Shown here in pieces: positions 1-9,447 of a stretch of 64,000 nucleotides of DNA (position 1 is the first letter of the stretch; each line of letters starts with the position of its first letter). The position numbers and the translations under genes are program-made. The notes under the pieces are model-generated. The model saw only the letters and a program-made list of their open reading frames with translations, did no database searches and was not told the DNA's origin. Source of the stretch: Archaeoglobi archaeon. Lineage in GTDB: Archaea > Halobacteriota > Archaeoglobi > Archaeoglobales > Archaeoglobaceae. The stretch covers positions 1 through 64,000 of the forward strand of contig JAPDIW010000023.1 in assembly GCA_029259415.1 (NCBI GenBank), given 5' to 3'.

Positions 1-110
1 GCCTCACAAAAGCTTGGACTGGGATGAACCGATCAATGCGTTCTGGTACAAGCTCCCTCCTGAGAGAGTTTTGTGGTTTGGTAGGGGGTGGTGGGATGAG
101 AAAGTGTAAA
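1..110 (+). pseudogene. 3' end of IS481-like (rve) transposase, truncated by window edge
   Basis: Reads PHKSLDWDEPINAFWYKLPPERVLWFGRGWWDEKV*, similar to the tail of the transposase remnants at 157-392 and 8505-9400. Confidence 0.6.
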
Positions 111-156
111 TATAATTTGGGATACCACATTTTTTCTGTGGCTGTAGTTTCCTAAA

Positions 157-392
157 TTATTTCTCTCCATCAAACCACCTCCACGCATAACCCAAAACTC
201 TCTCAGGTGGGAGCTTTCTCAGAAAAGCCTGATAAGGAATCTCTAATTCATCCAAATTAAGACCTATGTGAGGTCTTTTGCAGTTATACCACTCAACAAA
301 CTCATCTATCGTATCAAAGTTATCTTAACGTTCCATAAAACCTCTCAATCTTTCCGTTAGTTTGGGGATGTTCACCCTTACAAACAATGTGT
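157..392 (-). pseudogene. IS481-like transposase 3' fragment, frameshifted/stop-containing
   Basis: Reverse strand reads EHPQTNGKIERFYGTLR*LFDTIDEFVEWYNCKRPHIGLNLDELEIPYQAFLRKLPPERVLGYAWRWFDGEK*; HPQTNGKIERFxGT...WYNxxRPHxGL is the rve C-terminal signature. Confidence 0.75.
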
Positions 393-2200
393 CTAATTCC
401 ATTTCTCAGCAAGGAATTCAGCCCATATTCTCCTGAATTCGCCCCACTCGTAGGATTTCTTGAATTTAACTCCTTTTCTAATTTCGTAGATCCCCCCTTT
501 CGTCCAGGTAAATTCTGTTCTTGCTTTTGATTTCCATGTCATTAATATGTGCAACAACTTTCCCCTCGTCTTCGCCTTCTCTTCTCGTTTCCCTGTAATT
601 TCTGCCATTCTGTAGAGCGGAAACTTTGGATCAAAGATGCCGTATCCGGCGGAGAGTGTAATGTTCGGATTTGACCTAACGTACTTCCTGAATGCATCTT
701 CAATTTCAAAAGCAAGTTCAAAAACGTGATCCCATGCACCCACTATAAACAGATCGTCTCCTCCAGAGTAAACAACCACGACATCCTTCTTTCCTCTTCC
801 ACTCTTTATTCTCGGAGCATCTGCATCAACCTCCCCCCTGCAGATGAGGTCAATACAGTTCTTGAAGAAATGGTTCATGAACCTTGAAAGTGTTGCAACC
901 CTCGAAATTGTTTCATTGTCTTCCAAACCGATGCTGAATATTTTTCCGAGGTCATCAACGTCCATTCTCAAAACAGCGAGCTTTTTAGCCCCAGTAGCCC
1001 CCTTCTGCAAGTTCATCAAACTCCTTAACGGATCCTGTCTCACCTCTGGAGTAGTTGCTGAAGTTTAACACCACAAAGTCGTATTGGGTAGCTAAACTCA
1101 AGTCGGGCTTTTTAACGTAGAGTGTTCCTTCAGAGTGCTTTGATAATTCTGCATACCGGAATGGAGCGAAAACTGAAAATGGAAGGCTGTATTTCCTCTC
1201 TAACACGTTTGAACCTTTAAGCCTAACAAATCCGTCAGATTTTGGTATCTCACTTCCCATTTCGTGGAATTTTTGCAGACCGGACAGACTTTATTTCCAC
1301 TGAATTCATACAATCTGTCTGGAGTCTTGCAAACGTCACACTCGCCATAATCTTCCGAATCCGGAATGTAGTTTTCAATCAAGTCCCCTTCTCTGGCAAC
1401 ATCCAGAAACTTTCTCAGCTTTCTCCTTTTGAGTTCTCTGTTTACAATTTCCCAGATGGATTCTTTTTCAGTCCTGAATTTGCTTAGCTCTTCGCCATTC
1501 ACCTCTATAAAGCTAATTGCAAGATAAAGCCTCCACCTGAAGTGTTTGAGGAGCCACCTGTTGACCTCTTCACCATTTTGCTTATCTTTTCTTTAGCTTC
1601 CTTTGTGTTGTAGGCGAGAATGTAAAACCTGCCACCTCCGGCAAATATGATGTTAGCTCTCGTTAAATTTAAGCCTCTCAAGGATTTCCGCAACAACCTC
1701 CTCAACCAAGAGCTCAAGGAAGGGGGATCTTGCTCTGAGGTACTTCAGGGCGCCTTTGCTGGTAATCGTGTAAATAAAATCCTGAATTCCAGAAATGTCG
1801 CCACCAACCACAAGATATTTCCTGTCTTTCCTGTCCTCAATTTTCCTCTGAATGTCCCTGTCAAATTCGTTCAGATGATAGTGGTAGAGGCAGAGTGCTA
1901 TGGCTGAAGTCGTTTTAAGGTGATGGGTATTCAGGATTAAAGACCATTTCATCTCCTGCCCTCCTCTCACCAGAAGATATGTTGTCAGCCTCGCACACTA
2001 TGTTCAACAGGTTTTTTGTTCTAACATCTCCATCAAAGAATTTCAGCTCGTGTTTATGGTGATACTTTGCAAACAGAGGGAGTTTTTCATATTCTTTTAG
2101 GTATCTCTCCGTGTATTTTTTGAGAAATTCGTATCCGAATTCGCTGTGAGTCTTTTTCTGGGGAAAGGCTCTTTGCTCGGAGAGGAGTAAAGATATCGAA
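393..2200 (-). pseudogene. cas10: Cas10 (type III CRISPR effector large subunit), frameshifted and truncated
   Basis: Consecutive minus ORFs in different frames carry HD-region text HHKHELKF...NLLNIVCEADNISSGERR (about 1960-2150), GDISGIQDFIY, a CxxC...CxxC Zn element (CDVCKTPDRL..CPVCKN) and the palm motif SGGDD (about 751-768); the C-terminal domain after the palm is missing. Confidence 0.82.
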
Positions 2201-2740
2201 GAAGGAATTTGAGGTTTGTCTTAAAAAGAGTTGCGAAATAAAATTTGGAGACCACACTGGGTGCTTTTAGAAGTCGAGTACTCTGTGGTTAGCATAAATT
2301 CTGCTGGATTTCTTTTGGTAGACCAAAACTAGCATAAAATTCCGTTCATTTTCGTTGTTCAAGATCTGATGTACCTGTTCTATAGTAGAAATTTTGGAGA
2401 GGATATTAAAAAAGCAGTCAGTTATATAAAAAAGCTATTAAAAGATGCGATACCAGAGAAATTCACAGAATTGTGTGATATAAGAGTTCTTAGTGTTAGG
2501 TATTTGGATACCACTATCTCTTGATGTACTGGGTATAGCCGTGGTTGCTCCCAAAAAATAAGAAGGTAGTGTGGAGGTAAGCTGACAAGAAAGAAGTGGG
2601 GTCCTTGACTGATAGAATTTCAAATACAAATTTGAGATCGATACTTGGTGACAAGCTAGTGAATTTCTGCTGTGGCCCAGTTTGTCTTCGGTGATATTAG
2701 TGGCCCTCATCTGCACAAGTGAGGCACTTCCTGTACTCAC

Positions 2741-4669
2741 TCATTCTTTTGGCTGGAAGACACAGCTTATCTCCTCCCAAGCTTTACCCAGAAGTCTTCT
2801 GTAGTATTTCACGTCAAAAGCTGAATGCTCTCCCACACTCACAACCTTTCTCTTTGCGTCAACCACAACGTATTCTACTTCCATTCCCGGTTTGATGCTT
2901 ATTCCAGCTTTCCTGTACTCCTGAATCGCCGAAGACTCCAGCAGCTTTTTTCCGTACTCTGATTTTCCTGCAACTTTCCTTATCACCATCTCTTCAGGCT
3001 TCGCACCTCTCAGGTTTTCAGCGTACTTCCTGTAAATCTGCATTAATTCGGGATAAAGGCCGAGAAGTTGTCTTACAGTTCTGGCCTTCTTCATCACTTC
3101 AAAGCACTCCATCTGCATCCTCCTCACGTATTCGGGAGTGTCGCGCCTTCTGGCCATTACACCTCTGAGCTTTATCTCTCCGCTGCAGAGTCTGCCGTAA
3201 TAGCGGTTGTAAGCCCCACTGCCGTCCTTCATGGGGAGAAAGACTATCCAGTCGTATTTTTCCACGTCAGTTAGCAAGCCAGTCTCTTCCTCAACCCTCA
3301 CCTTCAATTTATCGATGTTGTCCCCTCTAACCCATAAACAGTCGACTATCCCGTGGAGAACTTCAAATCCCATCTTCTCCGCAATTTCCTTCGTTTTTAT
3401 CAGAGTCTCCCTTCCAATCCTGTTTATCTCCTCATGAACCTCTATTCTGCCGAACTTGGCGTTTCTGTAGCCCGTGTATCCGAAGCACGTGACGAGCATC
3501 CATTTCAGGATTGAGTCAATACCGGCGTATCTGGAGTTTTTCTTCTTCAAACCCTTCGTTTTTATCCTCATTCTTAAAATAGGTTCGAGAACCTCAGCCA
3601 GAAATCCTCTTCGCTTGGTTCCTATGCTCTCCGGGGAGAGGTTGTACTTCACGATTATTGACGGATACATCGACGTGAAGTCGAGCTGCCAGACGTTCTC
3701 GTAAACTCCCGGCTCAGGCTGAAAGATCATCCCTCCCCTGTCCGAAAATCTGAGCTCCTCCAAGTCCTTCATCCTCTCCGCGTCACTCTTTCTGAAGGGC
3801 ACGGCTATGCCCCTCATCAGAGCCTCGAAAACCTCGTAGAGGGAAATGAGCGATCCGGGAGTGACACGAGATGCATGATTTGGAGAGATCGCAGAGATTC
3901 TTGAGGCAAGAAGAATACCTTTAAGCCCCCCTTCTTTGAAGTTGAAGGAGTTCGTGTCTATGAGAATTCTCCCCTCCGGTATCAGAGCCTGCCTTCTGTA
4001 CCTTGCCTTCCCGTAGCTCCAGTAAATTTTCTGGGAGAGTCTGCGGAACTTTCCGGTTCTGCTCACAGCCTTCAGGCAAATATGCGGCATCCAGAAATCC
4101 GCGTCTTCCATCAGAATTATGTCTGGATTTTGATCCTCAATTGCTACGGAGAGCTCCTCAATGAGCTCTTTCTCCTCTTTATTCTTGATTCTTCTCCCGT
4201 TTATACTTATCTCCTTAATTTCAAGCTTGAATACGTCCCCCTTCACACCCACCTTCAGAACATCAAAAGGCAAATCTAAATCGACCTCAAACCTCTCGAA
4301 AACGTCTTCGAGTATATGAGAGCACGGGAAAATCCTTTTCTGAACCATGAACTTTTGCTCTAACCTCACATCAACATTGTACAGCTTCACATCCTTGGCC
4401 TGCCTTTCTATCATCTCTGCAACCTTTTTTCCGGCGTAAACTCTGTATCCCTCGCATTCTCCATAAATCGTTTTGAAGGTGCACTCCTCAACTCTGTATC
4501 GCGTTTCAAGAGCTTCTAAAAGCTCAATGTGAAGAGTTCTGTCGGGAAAATGCAGAAAAAAGTAGTTTTCGAACTTGAATCTTCTTTTAACGACCTTTCC
4601 ATTCTCCTTCTTAATCCAGAGCTCGACGCTGTTTCTGGAAGGCAAGCAGTCCAGTATCCACATCCCCAT
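2741..4669 (-). CDS. Family B DNA polymerase, archaeal PolB2-like, with altered motif C
   Basis: Motif A DFTSMYPSIIVKYNLSPES and motif B SILKWMLVTCFGYTGYRNAKFGR present; motif C region reads VLHGIVDCLWV; canonical exonuclease motifs not recognisable. Confidence 0.88.
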   Translation of the reverse strand: MGMWILDCLPSRNSVELWIKKENGKVVKRRFKFENYFFLHFPDRTLHIELLEALETRYRVEECTFKTIYGECEGYRVYAGKKVAEMIERQAKDVKLYNVDVRLEQKFMVQKRIFPCSHILEDVFERFEVDLDLPFDVLKVGVKGDVFKLEIKEISINGRRIKNKEEKELIEELSVAIEDQNPDIILMEDADFWMPHICLKAVSRTGKFRRLSQKIYWSYGKARYRRQALIPEGRILIDTNSFNFKEGGLKGILLASRISAISPNHASRVTPGSLISLYEVFEALMRGIAVPFRKSDAERMKDLEELRFSDRGGMIFQPEPGVYENVWQLDFTSMYPSIIVKYNLSPESIGTKRRGFLAEVLEPILRMRIKTKGLKKKNSRYAGIDSILKWMLVTCFGYTGYRNAKFGRIEVHEEINRIGRETLIKTKEIAEKMGFEVLHGIVDCLWVRGDNIDKLKVRVEEETGLLTDVEKYDWIVFLPMKDGSGAYNRYYGRLCSGEIKLRGVMARRRDTPEYVRRMQMECFEVMKKARTVRQLLGLYPELMQIYRKYAENLRGAKPEEMVIRKVAGKSEYGKKLLESSAIQEYRKAGISIKPGMEVEYVVVDAKRKVVSVGEHSAFDVKYYRRLLGKAWEEISCVFQPKE

Positions 4670-4883
4670 CGAGCTCCTTCATGAGTTCAATTAGAACGGA
4701 GAACACCGCCGCCTCCAAGGGATCATCGAAGGTGTAGAACACCTCGCTGCTGTGCTTCTTAACCAAGCTGGCGAGCTTTATGGCGTAGACTCTATCCTCT
4801 TTCTTCATGGCCTTAGCAGTCCTTTCCCACCTCTCCGCTATTCTTTTAACCCCCATTCTTACGCTCGAAACACTCCTCCCCAT
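4611..4883 (-). CDS. Small conserved protein in PolB2-like operon
   Basis: 90 aa ORF overlapping the polymerase start and abutting the upstream ORF stop; translationally coupled layout. Confidence 0.6.
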   Translation of the reverse strand: MGRSVSSVRMGVKRIAERWERTAKAMKKEDRVYAIKLASLVKKHSSEVFYTFDDPLEAAVFSVLIELMKELDGDVDTGLLAFQKQRRALD

Positions 4884-5407
4884 CAGAATACCTCCAGTGT
4901 TAGCTGTCCGGCTCTCTTGGGATAGAACCTCTGCGTTATTCCCTCTTCATCAACATCTGCTATGAAGTAACCCCCTTCCTCCGCCTCGACGAGGATGTAG
5001 CGGTCAGCAAGCGTCGTTATGAAGTCGAAGATTCTGTCCCTCCTGGTTGTGAAATAGACTACGGTTCTGTCCTTCCCTATCTGCCTCAACAACATCACGA
5101 AGTCTTCGAGGGTGTAAAAGTCGCAATCTTCGAAGAGTATCGCATCATGCTCAATGAAAACAGTGTCCTGATACGCATTGAGGAGAATCTCTATTACCTG
5201 GTGTATGGTGAAGCCTCTTCTAACCGTGAAGTTCCCCCTGACACCCTCCAGAATCTTTGAGCTATTCCCACAGACGTACAATGCCGGAAATCTGCTTCTG
5301 TATCTGTTCAAAAAGTCGAGACAGACCTCTTGTGGTGCAGCAACAGCGTTGAACCCTCCAGACATCTCAACCGAAAGTACCTCTATCATATAATGTAATG
5401 CGTCCAT
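4883..5407 (-). CDS. Possible RecA/RadA-fold protein lacking a Walker A motif
   Basis: ORF start moved to MDALHYMIEVL at 5407 to leave room for the divergent cdc6 promoter; segment TVFIEHDAILFEDCDFYTLEDFVMLLRQIGKDRTVVYFTTRRDRIFDFITTLADRYILVE resembles the Walker B half of RecA-like ATPases. Confidence 0.5.
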   Translation of the reverse strand: MDALHYMIEVLSVEMSGGFNAVAAPQEVCLDFLNRYRSRFPALYVCGNSSKILEGVRGNFTVRRGFTIHQVIEILLNAYQDTVFIEHDAILFEDCDFYTLEDFVMLLRQIGKDRTVVYFTTRRDRIFDFITTLADRYILVEAEEGGYFIADVDEEGITQRFYPKRAGQLTLEVF

Positions 5408-5476
5408 GTCAATATAAGCTTCGACCCCCGGATGCAAGTGAAAAAGATTATACATATTGATGCATGCTTTACATTA

Positions 5477-6562
5477 ATGCTCTCATGGGACGAAACGATA
5501 TTCAGAAATCCTGAGGTCTTCGACCCGGATTATGTTCCGGACGAGCTGCTTTTCAGGGATAGCCAGATCAGGCAGCTTGTGTCCTGTATAAGGCCAGCAA
5601 TGCTCAACTCATCCCCGATCAACGCCTTCTGCCTCGGCCCGCCGTCAACGGGAAAAACTTCGACAATAAAGTACGTTTTAAGGGAAGCGGAGAGCGAGGC
5701 AGGAATTCTGTACTCCTACATAAGAATTCCGAGGTTCAGGGAGCCATACAAGGTCTTCTCAAAGATTTTTCAGGATGTTCTCGGACAGCAGTCCCCGCCA
5801 TCCGGAATAAGCAAAACGGTTCTGATGGACAGAGTGTGGAGCAACCTTGACGAGCCTCTTCTGATCGTCCTCGACGACATAAACTTTCTCAGCAAAGCCT
5901 ACGCGAACGAGATTCTGTATGAAATCCTCAAGGCACCTGACGAGTACGGGGTTAAGGTGGGTATTGTTGCGGCAGCGACCGATGTCAAATTCCCCCTGCT
6001 GCTCGACCCCTTTGTGGGAGCTTCCTTCCACTACATGGAGATACATTACCCCTCGTACGGCTATCGGGAGATGGAGGAAATTCTTAGAAAGAGAGTTGAG
6101 TATGGGTTTTACGAGGGTGTTTTTGATAGCAGAGCTTTCAGAAGAGTCGTTGAGCTTGCCTACAATGCAGGCGATGTCAGATATGGGATATACCTTTTAA
6201 AGGCTGCAGGAGTGAACGCAGAAAGCAGGGGAAGCAGAAAAGTTGAGGATAAGGATGTTGAGGTTGCACATGCCGGAGAGTCCTTGTCTTTTGTCGCAAA
6301 AATTCTCACAGCTCTGAACAGCGAGGAGAGGGCTGTTCTGAGGATTATATACTCCAACGATGCAATCCCTACTGGCGATCTGTACGAGCAGGTGAGCAGT
6401 GAGATAAAGATGAGCTACAGAAAGTACTACAATATTCTCGAAAAGTTGGAAAGGCTTAAGCTGATTGAGATATCTTTCGGTGAGAAGGGGAAGGGCAAGA
6501 CGAGATACGTGCACAGGAAGTATGATGTGGAAGTAGTTGAGAAGGCTATGGAGCTGATTTAG
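5477..6562 (+). CDS. cdc6: Orc1/Cdc6 family replication initiator (AAA+ plus winged helix)
   Basis: NAFCLGPPSTGKTSTIKYVL (Walker A), EPLLIVLDDINFL (Walker B), C-terminal wHTH; in-frame ATG 5477 (MLSWDETIFRNPEVFDPDYVPDELLFRDSQI) preferred over 5432. Confidence 0.9.
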   Translation: MLSWDETIFRNPEVFDPDYVPDELLFRDSQIRQLVSCIRPAMLNSSPINAFCLGPPSTGKTSTIKYVLREAESEAGILYSYIRIPRFREPYKVFSKIFQDVLGQQSPPSGISKTVLMDRVWSNLDEPLLIVLDDINFLSKAYANEILYEILKAPDEYGVKVGIVAAATDVKFPLLLDPFVGASFHYMEIHYPSYGYREMEEILRKRVEYGFYEGVFDSRAFRRVVELAYNAGDVRYGIYLLKAAGVNAESRGSRKVEDKDVEVAHAGESLSFVAKILTALNSEERAVLRIIYSNDAIPTGDLYEQVSSEIKMSYRKYYNILEKLERLKLIEISFGEKGKGKTRYVHRKYDVEVVEKAMELI

Positions 6563-6644
6563 CAACCAAGTTTCGATTGTAACACATAACAGATTAGTTG
6601 AACAAAAAATTTAAGTATAATGAAACCAATCAACATTTGATAGT

Positions 6645-6692
6645 ATGACCGAAAAGAAGGCTTACATAACCCTCCTCGGACGCACCGCCTAA
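6645..6692 (+). pseudogene. 15-codon remnant MTEKKAYITLLGRTA*, resembles the N-terminal strand of a CARF-type protein
   Basis: Short ORF after a TATA-like AAAAAATTTAAGTATAA; hydrophobic strand followed by GR. Confidence 0.2.
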
Positions 6693-6899
6693 CTACCGAG
6701 TAGCAACTGACTATACTTGCCGTTCTCTCTCTATGAGATTTTCTCTAGCAATTCTTCAAAAAGTTTTTCAGTTTCTGATTCACGTTCACTACATTTCAAA
6801 ATTCCGGATATCACTATCATAAACGACCTTCCTTCACACAAATCCATATTTACACCCCCAATTTCTCTCCATTCTTTAAAAACTACCACACCATCAAAG

Positions 6900-7095
6900 T
6901 TTCTCGGCAAACCACTCAGGATTCTCGGTGTGGACCGGGATGATTGTATCGGGGTCGATCTGTTCAATAATCCACCTCAGGTCATCTTTCGAGACAGTCC
7001 TGAAGCATGGTAACCCTTCACGAATCTCGGTTCTGGCCTTTCACCCTCGAAAACCATCTCGAAGCCGTAAACCCTGTGAGTACAGGTATATTGTT
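6900..7095 (-). pseudogene. Fragment of RNase J-like metallo-beta-lactamase hydrolase C-terminus, frameshifted
   Basis: Reverse strand reads HRVYGFEMVFEGERPEPRFVKGYHASG / VSKDDLRWIIEQIDPDTIIPVHTENPEWFAEKL*; the IIPVHTE...WF motif is typical of this family. Confidence 0.6.
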
Positions 7096-7345
7096 AAAAA
7101 CTGGAAAGAAGTCGTGGAGTGAGTGATAAAGTAAGATCCATAAATTTTGGTGGTGTAACAACAAAGGTGGATGTTTTTAAGGGCATGGATTCATCCCCGC
7201 CCTATGTGCCGCAGCTGAGAATTGAGATCCAGCCATAGCTCTTAACATCGAATACGATAAAAAGATTTTGCTGACATCAATCGTCTGTAGTATCTCCACC
7301 TATGTGGAACCCTTCATGGGTATTTGGTCAGCAGATTGATAAAGC

Positions 7346-8345
7346 TTACCTTGGGTTGTACACCTCCTTCCTCTTTAGCATGTAGTAGATGCATACCAGC
7401 ATTTTTCTTGCTGTAGCTACAATAGCTATGTTGTGTCCTCTCCTCCTCTTGATTCTTAGATAAAAGTTGCGAAGGTATTCATCGTGCCTTATTGCTACGT
7501 TGGCACATTGGATAAGAATCCACCTAAGCATTCTTGAGCCCTGCTTTGTTATATGGCCTCTAATTTCTTTATTTCCGGATTGTTTTATTGAGGGACATAG
7601 TCCAGCGTAGCTTATCAGCTTGAACTTGCTCGGGAAACGATTTACGTCTCCTATTTCAGCTTTGATTAGTAAGGCTGAGTAGTAACTTATTCCGGGGATG
7701 GTCGTTAAAAGGATTGCATCATCGTTCTGCCTGGCTTTTTCTACAATTATTCTGTCTATTTTCTTAATCTCCTCGTTTATTCTGTCGATTATCGATAAGT
7801 AGGATTCCAGAATTTCCTATCAATTTCGGTGTAATTCAACCCTATCAAGAAGTTTCCCTTCTCTTCTTTGTGAAGGGACTTGGTAATCTATTATCTCGAT
7901 TTTTAGCAAGGATGGCATGTACTCTATTCTTCAATCTTTTCTGTCCTCAATCAAAGCCTTTCTTGTTCTTGTGAGATCTCTCAGCTCTCTCACTTCCTTA
8001 GGCGGTACATAACTTTCTGCTATAAGATTTGCTCTCAAAAGTGAGCTAGCATTTTTTTTGCATCCAGACGATCGTTCTTTATCCTTGCTTCAGCAATTGC
8101 TCTAGTTTTGTATGAATGGGGCAAGTTTAACATCCATGTAATTCTCTAAAACATCGTAGATAAACCTGTAATTGCCTGTTGCCCTATTACTGCCTTAGCT
8201 CCTTGTATTTTGAGGCAGATTGTTCTAGGAATTCTTTGGTATTCTCGATTCTAGTTTCTTCTTTTATCTTTCCCGATTCGTCTACTACAGTGCATAGGAA
8301 TACCTTTTGTGGACATCTATTCCAATGCAGACCGGATACTCACCT
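7346..8345 (-). pseudogene. IS110-family transposase, degenerate
   Basis: N-terminal VCIGIDVHKRYSYA, then GDVNRFPSKFKLISYAGLCPSIKQSGNKEIRGHITKQGS and MLRWILIQCANVAIRHDEYLRNFYLRIKRRRGHNIAIVATARKML in separate frames. Confidence 0.82.
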
Positions 8346-8504
8346 ATTTGTGTTCCTGACACAGTATCACCATCCTTTTCGCCTGTTAAGTCAAAATTTC
8401 GCGCTTGTAGCGCAGGGATACATCTAACTGCAGGCTTTTACATCGGTCTGCTGAAAAGGGTTCCAACATGTTGTCAAAATTATTTCACAACCCTAAACCC
8501 AACT

Positions 8505-9396
8505 CTTGTGAGAAAGCTAACTAACAAGAAAATCAGATGGATAATCAGACAACTCAACAAGGGAACTTAGCAAGAAATAGCAGCAGTGGTGAGAGTAACG
8601 CCAAGAAGAATCTACCAGTTGAAGAAGTAGTACGAAGAAACTGGCAAAATAGAACTGAGACAGCCGGGAAGAAAGCCCAAACAAATAGATCCAGATACGG
8701 AAAGAATTGTCTTAGAAGCCTACCAAAAGTACAAACTAAGCCCAGTACTGCTTGAAAAGCTGATAGAAAGAGATTATGGCATTCACATTCCGCACAACAC
8801 CATCTACAAAGTTTTATTCAAACACAATCTGGTGGAGGAGAGCACGAACAAGAAGAAGAGAAGGAAGTGGGTTCGATACGAAAGAACCCATTCCATGTCC
8901 CTATGGCAGGGGAGACTGGGAAAAGGCTCAACGATGAATGGATAATCGCATTCATGGATGACGCTTCCCGCTTCATAATGTTACGAAGTATTTGATTCAG
9001 CAACAACTGAGAACACGATCAAAGTTCTGAAGAAAGGATTCGCTGAATATGGCATTCCAGATGAAATCCTTGCTGATCACGGAACTCAGTTCGTTGCTGC
9101 TAAATCAAGAGAGAAGGCCAAGCACAAGTTTAAGGAGTTTCTGGAGAAAAATGGAATAAGGCATATTCTTGCCAGAATAAACCACCCTCAAACAAACGGG
9201 AAGATTGACAGCTTTGGCTTGATGGAGCAGAAACTCCATCTGTTTGATTCAGTGGAGAAGTTTATTCACTGGTATAATTACGTAAAGCCGCATATGAGCC
9301 TGAACTTTGATGAAGACACCTTATCAGGCTTTTCTGAGGAAGTTACCTGCTGAGAGGGTGTTTGAGTATAGCAGGGGGTGGTTGTTTGAGGAATGA
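8505..9396 (+). pseudogene. IS481-like transposase, degenerate
   Basis: Reads KLTNKKIRWIIRQLNKGT*QEIAAVVRVTPRRIYQLKK*YEETGKIELRQPGRKP... and FAEYGIPDEILADHGTQF...HPQTNGKID...WYNYVKPHMSLNFDE, with in-frame stops and frameshifts. Confidence 0.85.
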
Positions 9397-9447
9397 AATT
9401 ATTTCGGGATATCCCAGTCGAAATGTGATCTAACAAATTTAAAAAAA

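Noticed and set aside
8537-8755. Plus ORF MDNQTTQQGNLARNSSSGES... as a novel small protein
   Set aside because: It is the wrong frame over the degenerate IS481-like transposase N-terminus, which reads sensibly in another frame
1-9400. Possible CRISPR array near the cas10 remnant
   Set aside because: No regularly spaced direct repeats were visible in this interval
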